Shown here piece by piece: positions 43,519-52,418 of a DNA stretch of 64,000 nt. Location: assembly GCF_014648655.1 (NCBI RefSeq), contig NZ_BMRN01000002.1, positions 124,001 through 188,000 on the forward strand, given 5' to 3'. Every line of letters starts with the position of its first letter. Within the stretch, counting starts at the first letter, position 1. Under the pieces are notes generated by a model that searched no databases, had not been told where the DNA came from, and worked only from the letters and a program-made list of their open reading frames with translations. The DNA comes from Streptomyces atratus (lineage in GTDB: Bacteria > Actinomycetota > Actinomycetes > Streptomycetales > Streptomycetaceae). A program made the translations under genes and the position numbers.

Positions 43519-44988
43519 ATGCGCAAGGCGCTCAGAGGGTTCCTGTCGCTCGCGATACTTATCGGCACAGTGAGTGCGACAGGTGCCTCGGCCGGGGCGG
43601 CCACCGCCGCGGAACCGACCGCGTTCCGGAGCACGGCCGGCAGTGACAGCGGCACGAGCACGGACATCAAGGACCGCATCCTGGCCATCCCGGGAATGAG
43701 TCTCATCGAGGAGAAGCCGTACGCGGGCTACCGCTACTTCGTCCTCGAATACACCCAGCCGATCGATCACCGGCACCCGTCCAAGGGCACGTTCCAGCAG
43801 CGGATCACTCTGCTGCACAAGGACACGTCCCGCCCGACGGTGTTCTACACCAGCGGCTACAACGTCTCCACAAACCCCAGCCGCTCCGAGCCGACCCGGA
43901 TCATCGACGGCAACCAGGTCTCCCTGGAGTACCGGTTCTTCACCCCGTCCCGCCCGGCGCCCGCCGACTGGTCCAAGCTCGACATCTGGCAGGCCGCCAG
44001 CGACCAGCACCGCGTCTTCACCGCGCTGAAGCAGATCTACACCAAGAACTGGCTGACCACCGGCGGCTCCAAGGGCGGCATGACCGCCACGTACTTCGAG
44101 CGCTTCTACCCCGAGGACATGGACGGCGTCGTCGCCTACGTCGCGCCCAACGACGTGGTCAACAAGGAGGACTCGGCCTACGACCGGTTCTTCGGACACG
44201 TCGGCACCAAGGAGTGCCGCGACAAGCTGAACGGGGTGCAGCGCGAGGCGCTGATCCGCCGCGAGCCGCTGGAGAAGAAGTACGAGGAGTACGCCGCCGA
44301 GAACGGCTACACCTTCAACACCGTCGGCTCGCTCGACCGGGCGTACGAGGCCGTCGTCATGGACTATGTCTGGGCGTTCTGGCAGTACAGCCTGCTGTCC
44401 GACTGCGACACCATCCCGGCCGACGCCAAGACCGCCCCCGACCAGGCGATCTGGGACTCGATCGACTCGATCTCCGGCTTCTCCGCCTACGCCGACCAGG
44501 GCCTGGAGCGGTACACCCCGTACTACTACCAGGCGGGCACCCAGCTCGGTTCGCCGGACATCGAGCAGCCGTGGCTCGGCAAGCTGAGCCGGTACGGATA
44601 CCAGCCGCCGCGCACCTTCGTGCCGCGCTCCATCCCGATGAAGTTCCAGCCGTCGGTGATGCGTGACGTCGACAACTGGGTGAAGCACCACGCCAACCAC
44701 ATGCTGTACGTGTACGGAGAGAACGATCCCTGGGGTGCGGAGCGCTTCCGGCTCGGGGCGGGCGCCCGTGACAGCTATGTCATGACCGTGGCCGGCGGCA
44801 ACCACGGCTCCAACGTGGCCGGGCTCGCCGACGACGACAAGGCGAAGGCCACCGCGGCCATCCTGCGCTGGGCGGGCGTCGCCCCGGCCGCCGTGCAGGA
44901 GGACCCGGCGAAGGCGAAGCCGCTCGCGAAGTTCGACGAACGGCTCGACAAGCGGGACGTGACGAACGAGCGCGGGCTGCGGCCGTAA
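43519..44988 (+). CDS. Secreted S37-type (PS-10) tripeptidyl aminopeptidase
   Basis: An exported serine peptidase of 489 residues with an alpha/beta-hydrolase fold. A signal peptide (MRKALRGFLSLAILIGTVSA) leads to the mature chain. FVLEYTQPIDHRHPSKGTFQ near residue 75 is typical of this family. The nucleophile elbow is LTTGGSKGGMTATYFERFYP near residue 180. The late VYGENDPWGAERF and GGNHGSN supply the Asp and His. It likely trims tripeptides, often proline-containing, from exported proproteins or peptides outside the cell. Its own terminator follows. Confidence 0.9.
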   Translation: MRKALRGFLSLAILIGTVSATGASAGAATAAEPTAFRSTAGSDSGTSTDIKDRILAIPGMSLIEEKPYAGYRYFVLEYTQPIDHRHPSKGTFQQRITLLHKDTSRPTVFYTSGYNVSTNPSRSEPTRIIDGNQVSLEYRFFTPSRPAPADWSKLDIWQAASDQHRVFTALKQIYTKNWLTTGGSKGGMTATYFERFYPEDMDGVVAYVAPNDVVNKEDSAYDRFFGHVGTKECRDKLNGVQREALIRREPLEKKYEEYAAENGYTFNTVGSLDRAYEAVVMDYVWAFWQYSLLSDCDTIPADAKTAPDQAIWDSIDSISGFSAYADQGLERYTPYYYQAGTQLGSPDIEQPWLGKLSRYGYQPPRTFVPRSIPMKFQPSVMRDVDNWVKHHANHMLYVYGENDPWGAERFRLGAGARDSYVMTVAGGNHGSNVAGLADDDKAKATAAILRWAGVAPAAVQEDPAKAKPLAKFDERLDKRDVTNERGLRP

Positions 44989-45017
44989 AAGGTCCTTGTG
45001 AAGCGGTCCTCGCGTCA

Positions 45018-45051
45018 GGGAAGGGGCTGTGCACACGCACAGCCCCTTCCC
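45018..45051. terminator. Bidirectional hairpin between peptidase and GH3 genes
   Basis: A perfect 15-bp stem (45018-45032 with 45037-45051, loop ACAC) lies between the convergent stops at 44988 and 45065. Confidence 0.85.
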
Positions 45052-45064
45052 GGTTCCCGGGGGT

Positions 45065-46930
45065 CTAGTACGTCAGCCCGTAACCGACCGGGTGCAGTAC
45101 CTGCGCCGGATCGTCCGCGCGCTGCACCGGCACCGGCAGGGTGCCCTCCGGTTCGGCGCGGCCCGCGATCACCCGGGCGGCGGCCCGCAGTTCGACATCG
45201 GTCCAGGAATACGTGGCCAGGTTCGCCGCGAACCCGGTCCCGGCCAGCTGGGCGATGTCGTACGGATTGCGGATCGCGACCGTGATGACCGGGATGCCGG
45301 TTGCCGCCAGCGCGCTCACCAGGGTGCGCTGCGAGCTGGTCGCCGAGACGTTGTACGTCCCCACGATCACCGCGTCCTTGCCCCGTGCGGCCGCCACCGC
45401 CGCGTCGATCTTCGCCTTGGTGGGGGCGGTGCCGGTGGACAACGCGGTTGCCGCGTAACCCAGTTCCACGAAGGCGGTGGCCAGGGTGGTGGTCGGCGGG
45501 CCGGTGGTGCCGGACGGGGAGGCCGGGTCGGCGCCGACCACGAGGAGGTTCTTGTGGGAGCGACGGGAGAGCGGCAGCACCGCGCCGTCGTTGGCGAGCA
45601 GGGTGGTGGTGCGCTCGGCGATCCGGTCGGCGGCGGCGAGATGGGCCCGCGTCCCGACGGTGCGGTCCACTCCCTTGTGGCTGACGAACGGGTCGTCGAA
45701 CAGCCCGAGCTTCGTCTTCAGCCGCAGGATGCGCAGGATCGATTCCTCGATCCTGGCCTCGCTGATCTCACCGCTCTTCACGGCCTCCAGGACGGCGTTC
45801 CAGGAGACGGCAAGGTTCGGCGGGTTGAGCAGCTGGTCGACGCCCGCCTGAAGCGCGAGGACCGGCACGCGCTCGTCGCCGTACTTCGTCCGTACGCCCT
45901 CCATGCCGAGCGAGTCGGTGACCACGACGCCGTCGTAGCCGAGCTCCTCGCGCAGGATGCCGGTGAGGATCGGGCGGGACAGCGTCGCCGGGTCCTCGGC
46001 CGGGTCCAGCGCCGGGACCACGATGTGCGCGGTCATGATCGAGTCGATGCCCGCGGCGATCGCGGCCCGGAACGGCGGCGCGTCCAGCTGCGCCCACTGC
46101 TCCCGGGTGTGGCGGATGACGGGCAGACCGGTGTGGCTGTCCGTGTTGGTGTCGCCGTGGCCCGGGAAGTGCTTGGCGGTCGACGCGATGCCGCTGCTCT
46201 GATACCCCTTCACCTGGGCGGCGACCATCCCGGCCACGGACTGCGGGTCGGAGCCGAAGGAACGTACGCCGATCACCGGGTTGGCCGGGTTGACGTTGAC
46301 GTCGGCGTCCGGGGCGTAGTTCTGGTTGATGCCGATCGCGGCCAGTTCGGCGCCCGCGATCTGCCCGGCCCGGCGGGCGTCGGAGCGCGAACCGCCGGCG
46401 CCCAGCGCCATCGCGCCCGGCATCAGGGTGGCGGGCTCGCCGACGCGGCAGACGATGCCGTGCTCCTGGTCGGTGGAGACGAGGAGCGGCAGAGGGGTGG
46501 GGCCGGCGAGACCGGCGCGCTGGATGCCGTTGGAGAGGTCTGCGATCTGGTGCGGGTCGCGGGTGTTGTGCGCCCAGGCGAAGTAGATGATCCCGCCGAC
46601 GTGGTACTTGGCGATCATCTCGGCGGCGGTACGTACCCCGATCTCCGCCATGTTGGCGTCGATGTCGGCCTGGTCGGGCTCGGTGGCGGAGTGCCCGTAC
46701 ACCCGCATCACGAAGAGCTGCCCGACCTTCTCCTCCAGGGTCATCCGGGAGATGAGCCGCTTGAGGCGCTCGGTGGTGGCGGCTGAGGTGTGGTGCCCGC
46801 CGCTCGGCCCGCTGCTCGCGGACCTCTGGGCGGCGACGGCGCCGGGGGCGACGACCCCGCCCGTGACGGCGGCTGCGGCGGTCGCGGCGGTTGCGGTGAG
46901 GAGGGTGCGTCTGGAGGGGCGGTGGTGCAC
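45065..46930 (-). CDS. Exported GH3 beta-N-acetylhexosaminidase
   Basis: A glycoside hydrolase family 3 enzyme of 621 residues, NagZ/NagA-like, releasing GlcNAc from chitin or wall fragments. The GTG at 46930 follows GAAGGAG at 5 nt. The N-terminus PSRRTLLTATAATAAAAVTG is a twin-arginine signal. The catalytic domain shows LVSTDQEHGIVCRV and the GlcNAcase signature STAKHFPGHGDTNTDSHTGL (Lys-His dyad region). VVVTDSLGMEGV carries the nucleophile Asp. A C-terminal alpha/beta sandwich domain follows from about residue 425. The gap 46931-47132 shows direct repeats of GTCCGGTGATCGGGG and nothing else. Confidence 0.93.
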   Translation of the reverse strand: MHHRPSRRTLLTATAATAAAAVTGGVVAPGAVAAQRSASSGPSGGHHTSAATTERLKRLISRMTLEEKVGQLFVMRVYGHSATEPDQADIDANMAEIGVRTAAEMIAKYHVGGIIYFAWAHNTRDPHQIADLSNGIQRAGLAGPTPLPLLVSTDQEHGIVCRVGEPATLMPGAMALGAGGSRSDARRAGQIAGAELAAIGINQNYAPDADVNVNPANPVIGVRSFGSDPQSVAGMVAAQVKGYQSSGIASTAKHFPGHGDTNTDSHTGLPVIRHTREQWAQLDAPPFRAAIAAGIDSIMTAHIVVPALDPAEDPATLSRPILTGILREELGYDGVVVTDSLGMEGVRTKYGDERVPVLALQAGVDQLLNPPNLAVSWNAVLEAVKSGEISEARIEESILRILRLKTKLGLFDDPFVSHKGVDRTVGTRAHLAAADRIAERTTTLLANDGAVLPLSRRSHKNLLVVGADPASPSGTTGPPTTTLATAFVELGYAATALSTGTAPTKAKIDAAVAAARGKDAVIVGTYNVSATSSQRTLVSALAATGIPVITVAIRNPYDIAQLAGTGFAANLATYSWTDVELRAAARVIAGRAEPEGTLPVPVQRADDPAQVLHPVGYGLTY

Positions 46931-47132
46931 GTGAGCTCCTTCGGCCGTACTCGGGGACGAGGGGGTGGTGAAAGAAACTTCCAAGGAGCACGGATATCCA
47001 GAAAATAACTTCCGGTCAAGGGCTCGGACCGTTTTGAGCCCGTCCGGTGATCGGGGAGGTGCGGGCGAACCCGGGCAGGTCCGGTGATCGGGGCGCGGGC
47101 CGGGACGCCTGCCGGGACGCCTGCTGGGACCC

Positions 47133-48041
47133 CTACCTCAGCCCCGCCGCGGGCCCGTGCGCCTGGAGTGCCGACACCGCCGCCGTGATCGCGGGCCGCC
47201 GGGCCGCCTCCGTACGCCACAGCGCATACAGCCGACGCACCGGTACGGGATCGAGCGGCACCGCCACCACCCCCGCCGGCAGCGGCCCCCGCCCCAGTCG
47301 CGGGATCACCGCGACCCCGAGACCGGCGGCGAGCAGGGCCAGTTGGGTGTGGTTCTCCTCCGCCTGGTGCCGGATGTCGGGCTCGTAACCCGCCGCGCGC
47401 AGCGTCCGTACGAGCCAGTCGTGGCAGACCGTCCCCGGCGGCTGGCAGATCCACCGCTCCTTCGCCAGCTCCTCGCGCCGCACCGCGTCCCGCCCGGCGA
47501 GCCGATGGCCCTCGGGCACCAGCAGATCGCACCGGTCCTCACCGATCACCGCCTGCGCCACCCCCTCCGGGGCGGGCAGCGGGGCGATGTCCCAGTCGTG
47601 CGCGACCGCCAGATCGATCACACCCTTGGCCACCAGGTCGACCGAGAGATGCGGATCGACCTCGGTCAACCGGATATCCAGGACCGGATGGTCCCGGCCC
47701 AGCCCGGCCAGTACGCCGGGCAGCAGCCCGCGCGCCGCGGACGCGAACGCGCCGATCGACAGCAGCCCCGTGGGCAGCCCCCTGCGCTCCTCCAGCGTCG
47801 TTTCCGCGCGCTCCACGATCGCCATCAACTGCTGTGCCGTCTCGGCCAGATGGAGCGCATCCTCGGTCAGTGCGACACCGCGCCCGCGGCGTTCGAGGAG
47901 GGTCGTACGGGTCTCCCGCTCCAGCTTGGTGATCTGCTGCGAGACCGCCGACGGGGTGTAGCCGAGCGCGGCGGCGGCGCCCGCGACGGAGCCATGGACG
48001 GAGATGGCGTGCAGTGCGCGCAGCCGGGACAGATCGAGCAC
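47133..48041 (-). CDS. LysR-family regulator
   Basis: A LysR regulator of 302 residues with a GTG start. The N-terminal HTH reads LHAISVHGSVAGAAAALGYT and SAVSQQITKLERETRTTLLE. A periplasmic-binding-like effector domain follows. It is divergent from the DMT transporter gene with about 105 bp between starts, which contains a T-N11-A-like AT patch near 48075. It probably controls that transporter and itself. The effector is unknown. Confidence 0.92.
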   Translation of the reverse strand: MLDLSRLRALHAISVHGSVAGAAAALGYTPSAVSQQITKLERETRTTLLERRGRGVALTEDALHLAETAQQLMAIVERAETTLEERRGLPTGLLSIGAFASAARGLLPGVLAGLGRDHPVLDIRLTEVDPHLSVDLVAKGVIDLAVAHDWDIAPLPAPEGVAQAVIGEDRCDLLVPEGHRLAGRDAVRREELAKERWICQPPGTVCHDWLVRTLRAAGYEPDIRHQAEENHTQLALLAAGLGVAVIPRLGRGPLPAGVVAVPLDPVPVRRLYALWRTEAARRPAITAAVSALQAHGPAAGLR

Positions 48042-48147
48042 CGGAACCTCCTGGATGCGGGCCCTCGCGATTCATTAGCAACGCTCAATTCCACCATGAA
48101 GAAATCGGCGCTGGTGCTACATGGTCGGTGCGGGTGATCCTCGGTGC

Positions 48148-49113
48148 ATGCGTCCCCTCCACATCGCCCTGGCCGCCCTGGTGGCCGCCGTCTGGGGTGT
48201 CAATTTCGTCGTCATAGAGGTCGGCCTCGGGCACTTCCCCCCGCTGCTCTTCTCCGCCCTGCGCTTCCTGGTCGCCGCGCTGCCCGCGGTCTTCTTCGTC
48301 GGCCGGCCCAAGGTCGCGTGGAAGTGGATCGTGGGTGTCGGGCTCGTCCTCGGAGTGGCGAAGTTCGGGCTGCTCTTCATCGGCATGGACCGTGGAATGC
48401 CCGCCGGCCTCTCCTCCCTCGTGCTCCAGGTCCAGGCGGTCTTCACCGCCCTCTTCGCGGCGCTCGCACTGGGTGAACGGCCGGGAAAGGTCCGGGTGTT
48501 GGGAATGGGGGTGGCCCTCGTGGGCATCGGGGTGGCCGCGGTCGACGAGGGCGCGAGCGGACCCGTACTCGCCTTCGTCCTGGTGATCGCGGCGGCGGCC
48601 TGCTGGGGTGTGTCCAACGTACTGACCCGCAAGGCCGCGCCGCCCGACTCCCTCAACTTCATGGTCTGGGTCTCGACCGTGCCCGTGCTCCCGCTGCTGG
48701 GCCTCTCCCTCCTCCTGGAGGGCTGGGACCGCGATGCCGATGCGCTGGCCGCGCTCGACTGGAGCGGTGTCGGGATCATCGTCTACGTCGCCTGGATCAC
48801 CACCGTCTTCGGCTTCGGGGCCTGGGGCTTCCTGCTGCGCCATCACCCGGCCTCGTCGGTGGCCCCGTTCACCCTGCTCGTGCCGGTCTTCGGGATGTCG
48901 TCGGCCGCGCTGCTGCTGGGCGAGTCGGTGAGCCCGCTGCGGTGGTGCGCGGCGGCGCTGCTGGTCGGCGGGGTGGCCCTCACCTCGCTGGCGGGGGCGC
49001 GGCGGACCGGCCGGGCGGCGTCGGACCGGGCTCCCGAGCCCGGTGGGCCTGCGGGACCTACGGAGCCTGTGACACCGGAACCGGAACCGGAACCGCGGCC
49101 GGCACGGACCTGA
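48148..49113 (+). CDS. EamA/DMT-family transporter (YdcZ/RhaT superfamily)
   Basis: A membrane transporter of 321 residues with ten helices in two EamA repeats. LHIALAALVAAVWGVNFVVI begins the first and IAAAACWGVSNVLTRKAAPP the second. GMPAGLSSLVLQVQAVFTAL and SSVAPFTLLVPVFGMSSAAL are the matching late helices of each half. A 45-residue tail is rich in Pro and Glu (PEPEPEP). It likely exports amino acids or small metabolites. It is divergent from the LysR gene. The ATG has little ribosome site and may be close to the transcript start. Confidence 0.92.
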   Translation: MRPLHIALAALVAAVWGVNFVVIEVGLGHFPPLLFSALRFLVAALPAVFFVGRPKVAWKWIVGVGLVLGVAKFGLLFIGMDRGMPAGLSSLVLQVQAVFTALFAALALGERPGKVRVLGMGVALVGIGVAAVDEGASGPVLAFVLVIAAAACWGVSNVLTRKAAPPDSLNFMVWVSTVPVLPLLGLSLLLEGWDRDADALAALDWSGVGIIVYVAWITTVFGFGAWGFLLRHHPASSVAPFTLLVPVFGMSSAALLLGESVSPLRWCAAALLVGGVALTSLAGARRTGRAASDRAPEPGGPAGPTEPVTPEPEPEPRPART

Positions 49114-49123
49114 CCGCAGCCGC

Positions 49124-49912
49124 CTACGACTTGGGCGCCCCCAGCTGCAGCAGATGCTCCCGCCCCGCGCTCAACAGCCCCGGCAGCTCCGCCGCCCCCG
49201 GGTGCCACCGCTTCTCGTACTCCCAGCAGACCCAGCCGTCCGGGTCCAGCGTGTCCAGACAGGCCCCCAGCGGCAGCACCCCGGCACCCAGCGCCAACGG
49301 CTCGGTGTCCTCGGCCGATGCGATGTCCTTCACCTGCACGTAACCCAGGTGCGGGGCCAGCACCGCATGGCTCGCGGCAGGTTCCTCGCCCGCCAGCCAG
49401 GTGTGCATGATGTCCCAGAGCGCACCGATCTGCCCGTGCCCGACCGTCCCGACGACCCGGGCCACATCGGCGCCCGCCCGGTGCGAGTCATGGGTTTCGA
49501 GCAGGATGCGTACGCCCAGGCCGGCGGCGTGCGGAGCGGCGGCGGCCAGCCGGCGGGCGGCGGTCGCATCGGCCACGGCGGGGTCCTGGTCACCGCCGCC
49601 CGGGAAGACCCGGACGTTCTTCGCACCCAGGTCGTGCGCCAGCTCCACCAGCCCGGCGAGCTCGTCCAGCGCGGCCCGGTCGTCCCCCTCGGCCGCGACC
49701 CGGACATACCCGGCGACGGTCAGGATCTCGACGCCGCCCTTCTTGAACTCCTCGACGACATCGGCCCGTTCGAGCGCCGAGATGCCCGGGTGCACCGGTT
49801 CCTCGGGGTGGGCGCGCAGCTCCACCCCCTGATACCCGTGCTCTGCGGCGAGCCGGACGACATCGGTCATCGGCATCCCCGGCACTCCGAGGGTCGAGAA
49901 AGCGAGCTTCAC
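49124..49912 (-). CDS. Sugar phosphate isomerase/epimerase (TIM barrel)
   Basis: An AP-endonuclease-2-type barrel of 262 residues. LAFSTLGVPGMPMTDVVRLA opens it. The metal and substrate residues are visible as ILLETHDSHRAG (Glu), GALWDIMHTW (Asp-His), VQVKDIASAEDTE (Lys-Asp) and WVCWEYEKRWHPG (Glu). The GTG at 49912 follows AAGGA. It probably interconverts a keto-sugar or inositol-type intermediate. It shares the catabolic neighbourhood with the LacI gene upstream and the oxidoreductase genes beyond. Confidence 0.85.
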   Translation of the reverse strand: MKLAFSTLGVPGMPMTDVVRLAAEHGYQGVELRAHPEEPVHPGISALERADVVEEFKKGGVEILTVAGYVRVAAEGDDRAALDELAGLVELAHDLGAKNVRVFPGGGDQDPAVADATAARRLAAAAPHAAGLGVRILLETHDSHRAGADVARVVGTVGHGQIGALWDIMHTWLAGEEPAASHAVLAPHLGYVQVKDIASAEDTEPLALGAGVLPLGACLDTLDPDGWVCWEYEKRWHPGAAELPGLLSAGREHLLQLGAPKS

Positions 49913-50024
49913 GTGCGTGTTCCTTCCATCGGTACGTGCCACCGCGCCGTACACGTCGGACAGCGGCCGGCACATCATCGGCCCGGGGCGTGCATACCGG
50001 TACCCCCGGGCCGCGGGTACAACC

Positions 50025-51092
50025 TCAGCCCACCCGCGGCGGCGCCGTCGACCCCCGCACCATCAGCTCCGCCGCGATCGTCGCGATGCCGCCCGGCGGC
50101 GGCTTCTCCTTGCCCATCGCCAGCCGGCCCGCCCGCGCGCCCGCCTCGAAGAGCGGCAGTCGTACGGTCGTCAGTGCCGGTACCGCGTCCACCGAGAACG
50201 GCAGATCGTCGAAGCCCGCCACCGAGATGTCCTCGGGGATGCGCAGGCCGCGGTCCCGGATCGCCGCACTTGCGCCCAGCGCCACGGTGTCGTTGGCGGC
50301 GACGACAGCCGTAACCTCCGGTTCGCGGCGCAGGAGTTCGTGGGTGGCGTCGTAGCCGGAGCGGCGGTCGTAGGGGCCGTGGACGGTGAGGCGCTCCTCG
50401 TCACCCGCGAGGCCCGCCGCTCTCATCGCGTCGCGGTGACCCTCAAGACGGTGCCGGGTCGTCGTCCGCTCCAACGGGCCCGCGACATAGCCGATCCGTC
50501 GGTGGCCGAGTGACAGCAGATGTTCGGTGAGGCGACGCCCCCCGCCCCGGTTGTCGAAGGCCAGTGCGGCCACGACCGCCTCGCTGTCCGGCAGCGGGGG
50601 CCGCCCGCACAGCACCACCCGGGTGCCCGCGTCCGCGAGTTTCGCCAGCTTGGCGGACATCGCTGCCTGGTGCGCAGGGTCCTCCACGGCGCCTCCGGTC
50701 AGGACGACGGCCGCGGCGCGCTGGCGCTGGAGCAGGGTGAGATAGGTGAGTTCGCGCTCGGGGGAGCCGCCGGTGTTGCAGACGATGGCGAGCTTCTCGC
50801 CGCCCGCCCGGCCCGAACCGTCCCCGGGTCCGCCGATCTCGGTCTGCGCCGCCCCCGCCATGATCCCGAAGAACGGGTCGGCGATGTCGTTGACCAGGAT
50901 GCCGACCAGGTCGGAAGTGGCCGCCGCGAGTGCACTCGCGGGCCCGTTGAGCACATAGTCCAGGTCGTCCACCGCGCGCAGGACCCGCTCCCGGGTGGAT
51001 GCGGCCACCGGGTAGTTGCCGTTCAGCACGCGGGAGACGGTGGCCGGGGACACCCGGGCGCGGGCCGCTACATCCGCCAGGGTGACTGTCAT
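50025..51092 (-). CDS. LacI-family regulator
   Basis: A LacI/GalR repressor of 355 residues. The HTH is MTVTLADVAARARVSPATVS plus the hinge region RVLNGNYPVAASTRERVLRA. A periplasmic-binding-like core follows, with VGILVNDIADPFFGIMAGAA and VAANDTVALGASAAIRDRGL. It is divergent from the oxidoreductase gene, and the 137-bp gap has a LacI-type operator at 51195. It likely represses the sugar cluster on both sides. Confidence 0.93.
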   Translation of the reverse strand: MTVTLADVAARARVSPATVSRVLNGNYPVAASTRERVLRAVDDLDYVLNGPASALAAATSDLVGILVNDIADPFFGIMAGAAQTEIGGPGDGSGRAGGEKLAIVCNTGGSPERELTYLTLLQRQRAAAVVLTGGAVEDPAHQAAMSAKLAKLADAGTRVVLCGRPPLPDSEAVVAALAFDNRGGGRRLTEHLLSLGHRRIGYVAGPLERTTTRHRLEGHRDAMRAAGLAGDEERLTVHGPYDRRSGYDATHELLRREPEVTAVVAANDTVALGASAAIRDRGLRIPEDISVAGFDDLPFSVDAVPALTTVRLPLFEAGARAGRLAMGKEKPPPGGIATIAAELMVRGSTAPPRVG

Positions 51093-51194
51093 CGCTTGCC
51101 TCCGAGGAGTGACGAGGAGTGGGAGTGGAGTATGACCGACCGCGTGCCCCCTCTTGTCCGGGCCGCTGTCGGCAGGCTAGCGTCATCATCGATA

Positions 51195-51208
51195 GAAAGC
51201 GCTTGCTA
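51195..51208. promoter_or_regulatory. LacI-type operator before the oxidoreductase operon
   Basis: AGAAAGCGCTTGCT, with the core palindrome AAGCGCTT, fits the known LacI/GalR consensus TGNAAGCGCTTNCA at its centre. It lies 22 nt upstream of the GTG at 51230 and about 103 nt from the LacI start. Confidence 0.75.
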
Positions 51209-51229
51209 CGGGTGTATGGAGGAACTTTC

Positions 51230-52381
51230 GTGACACGCAGGACAGTGCGCATCGCCATGAACGGCGTCACGGGTCGCATGGGATACCGGCAGCACCTGGT
51301 GCGCTCGATCCTCGCGATCCGCGAGCAGGGCGGCCTCGATCTCGGCGACGGCGACGTGCTGTGGCCCGAGCCCGTTCTGGTCGGCCGCCGCGCCCATGCG
51401 CTGGAGGAGCTCGCCGCGCAGCACGGTCTGACCGAGTGGTCGACCGACCTCGACGCGGTCCTCGCGGACGACAGCATCGACATCTACTTCGACGCCCAGG
51501 TCACCTCGGCCCGCGTCGAGGCGATCAAGAAGGCGATCGCCGCGGGCAAGCACATCTACACCGAGAAGCCCACCGCCACGGACGTCGAGGGCGCCCTGGA
51601 GCTGGCCCGCCTGGCCCGTGACGCCGGGATCAAGCACGGCGTCGTCCAGGACAAGATCTTCCTGCCGGGCCTGCTGAAGCTGAAGCGACTCATCGACGGC
51701 GGCTTCTTCGGCGAGATCCTCTCCGTACGCGGCGAGTTCGGCTACTGGGTCTTCGAGGGCGACTGGCAGGAGGCCCAGCGCCCGTCCTGGAACTACCGTG
51801 CCGAGGACGGCGGCGGCATCGTCGTCGACATGTTCCCGCACTGGGAGTACGTGCTCCACGAGTTGTTCGGCCGGGTCTCCACCGTCCAGGCGCACGTCCA
51901 GACGCACATCCCGCAGCGCTGGGACGAGCAGGGGAAGCCGTACGCCGCCACCGCCGACGACGCCGCGTACGGCATCTTCCAGCTGGAGAGCGGAGCTGTC
52001 GCACAGATCAACTCCTCCTGGACGGTCCGCGTCAACCGCGACGAGCTCGTCGAGTTCCAGGTCGACGGAACCCACGGCTCCGCCGTCGCCGGACTCCGCA
52101 ACTGCCGTGTCCAGCACCGCTCGGCCACCCCCAAGCCGGTCTGGAACCCGGACCTCCCGGTCACCGAGTCGTTCCGCGACCAGTGGCAGGACGTCCCCGA
52201 CAACGCCGTCTTCGACAACGGCTTCAAGGCCCAGTGGGAGCTCTTCCTGCGCCACATCGTGCTCGACGAGCCGTACACCTGGGACCTGATGGCCGGCGCC
52301 CGCGGCGTCCAGCTCGCCGAGCTGGGCCTGAAGTCCTCCGCCGAGGGCCGCCGCTTCGACGTACCGGAGCTGACGCTGTGA
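51230..52381 (+). CDS. Gfo/Idh/MocA-family oxidoreductase
   Basis: An NAD(P)-dependent sugar or polyol dehydrogenase of 383 residues. RIAMNGVTGRMGYRQHLVRS begins the Rossmann fold, with TGRMG in place of the common GxGxxG. The conserved Lys is in HIYTEKPTATDVEGALELAR. A C-terminal alpha/beta domain runs from FGYWVFEGDWQ. The GTG start follows GGAGG at 7 nt. It is the first gene of a three-gene operon with a DUF993 protein and an isomerase, under the LacI-type operator. Confidence 0.9.
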   Translation: MTRRTVRIAMNGVTGRMGYRQHLVRSILAIREQGGLDLGDGDVLWPEPVLVGRRAHALEELAAQHGLTEWSTDLDAVLADDSIDIYFDAQVTSARVEAIKKAIAAGKHIYTEKPTATDVEGALELARLARDAGIKHGVVQDKIFLPGLLKLKRLIDGGFFGEILSVRGEFGYWVFEGDWQEAQRPSWNYRAEDGGGIVVDMFPHWEYVLHELFGRVSTVQAHVQTHIPQRWDEQGKPYAATADDAAYGIFQLESGAVAQINSSWTVRVNRDELVEFQVDGTHGSAVAGLRNCRVQHRSATPKPVWNPDLPVTESFRDQWQDVPDNAVFDNGFKAQWELFLRHIVLDEPYTWDLMAGARGVQLAELGLKSSAEGRRFDVPELTL

Positions 52382-52418
52382 CGATCCCCCTCCTGCCCGG
52401 CGCATCGGAGCTGATCCC

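Noticed and set aside
47040..47125. Direct repeats GTCCGGTGATCGGGG and GGGACGCCTGC between the GH3 and LysR genes
   Set aside because: Short, two copies each, no symmetry, and they lie downstream of LysR. They look like local duplication, not an operator.
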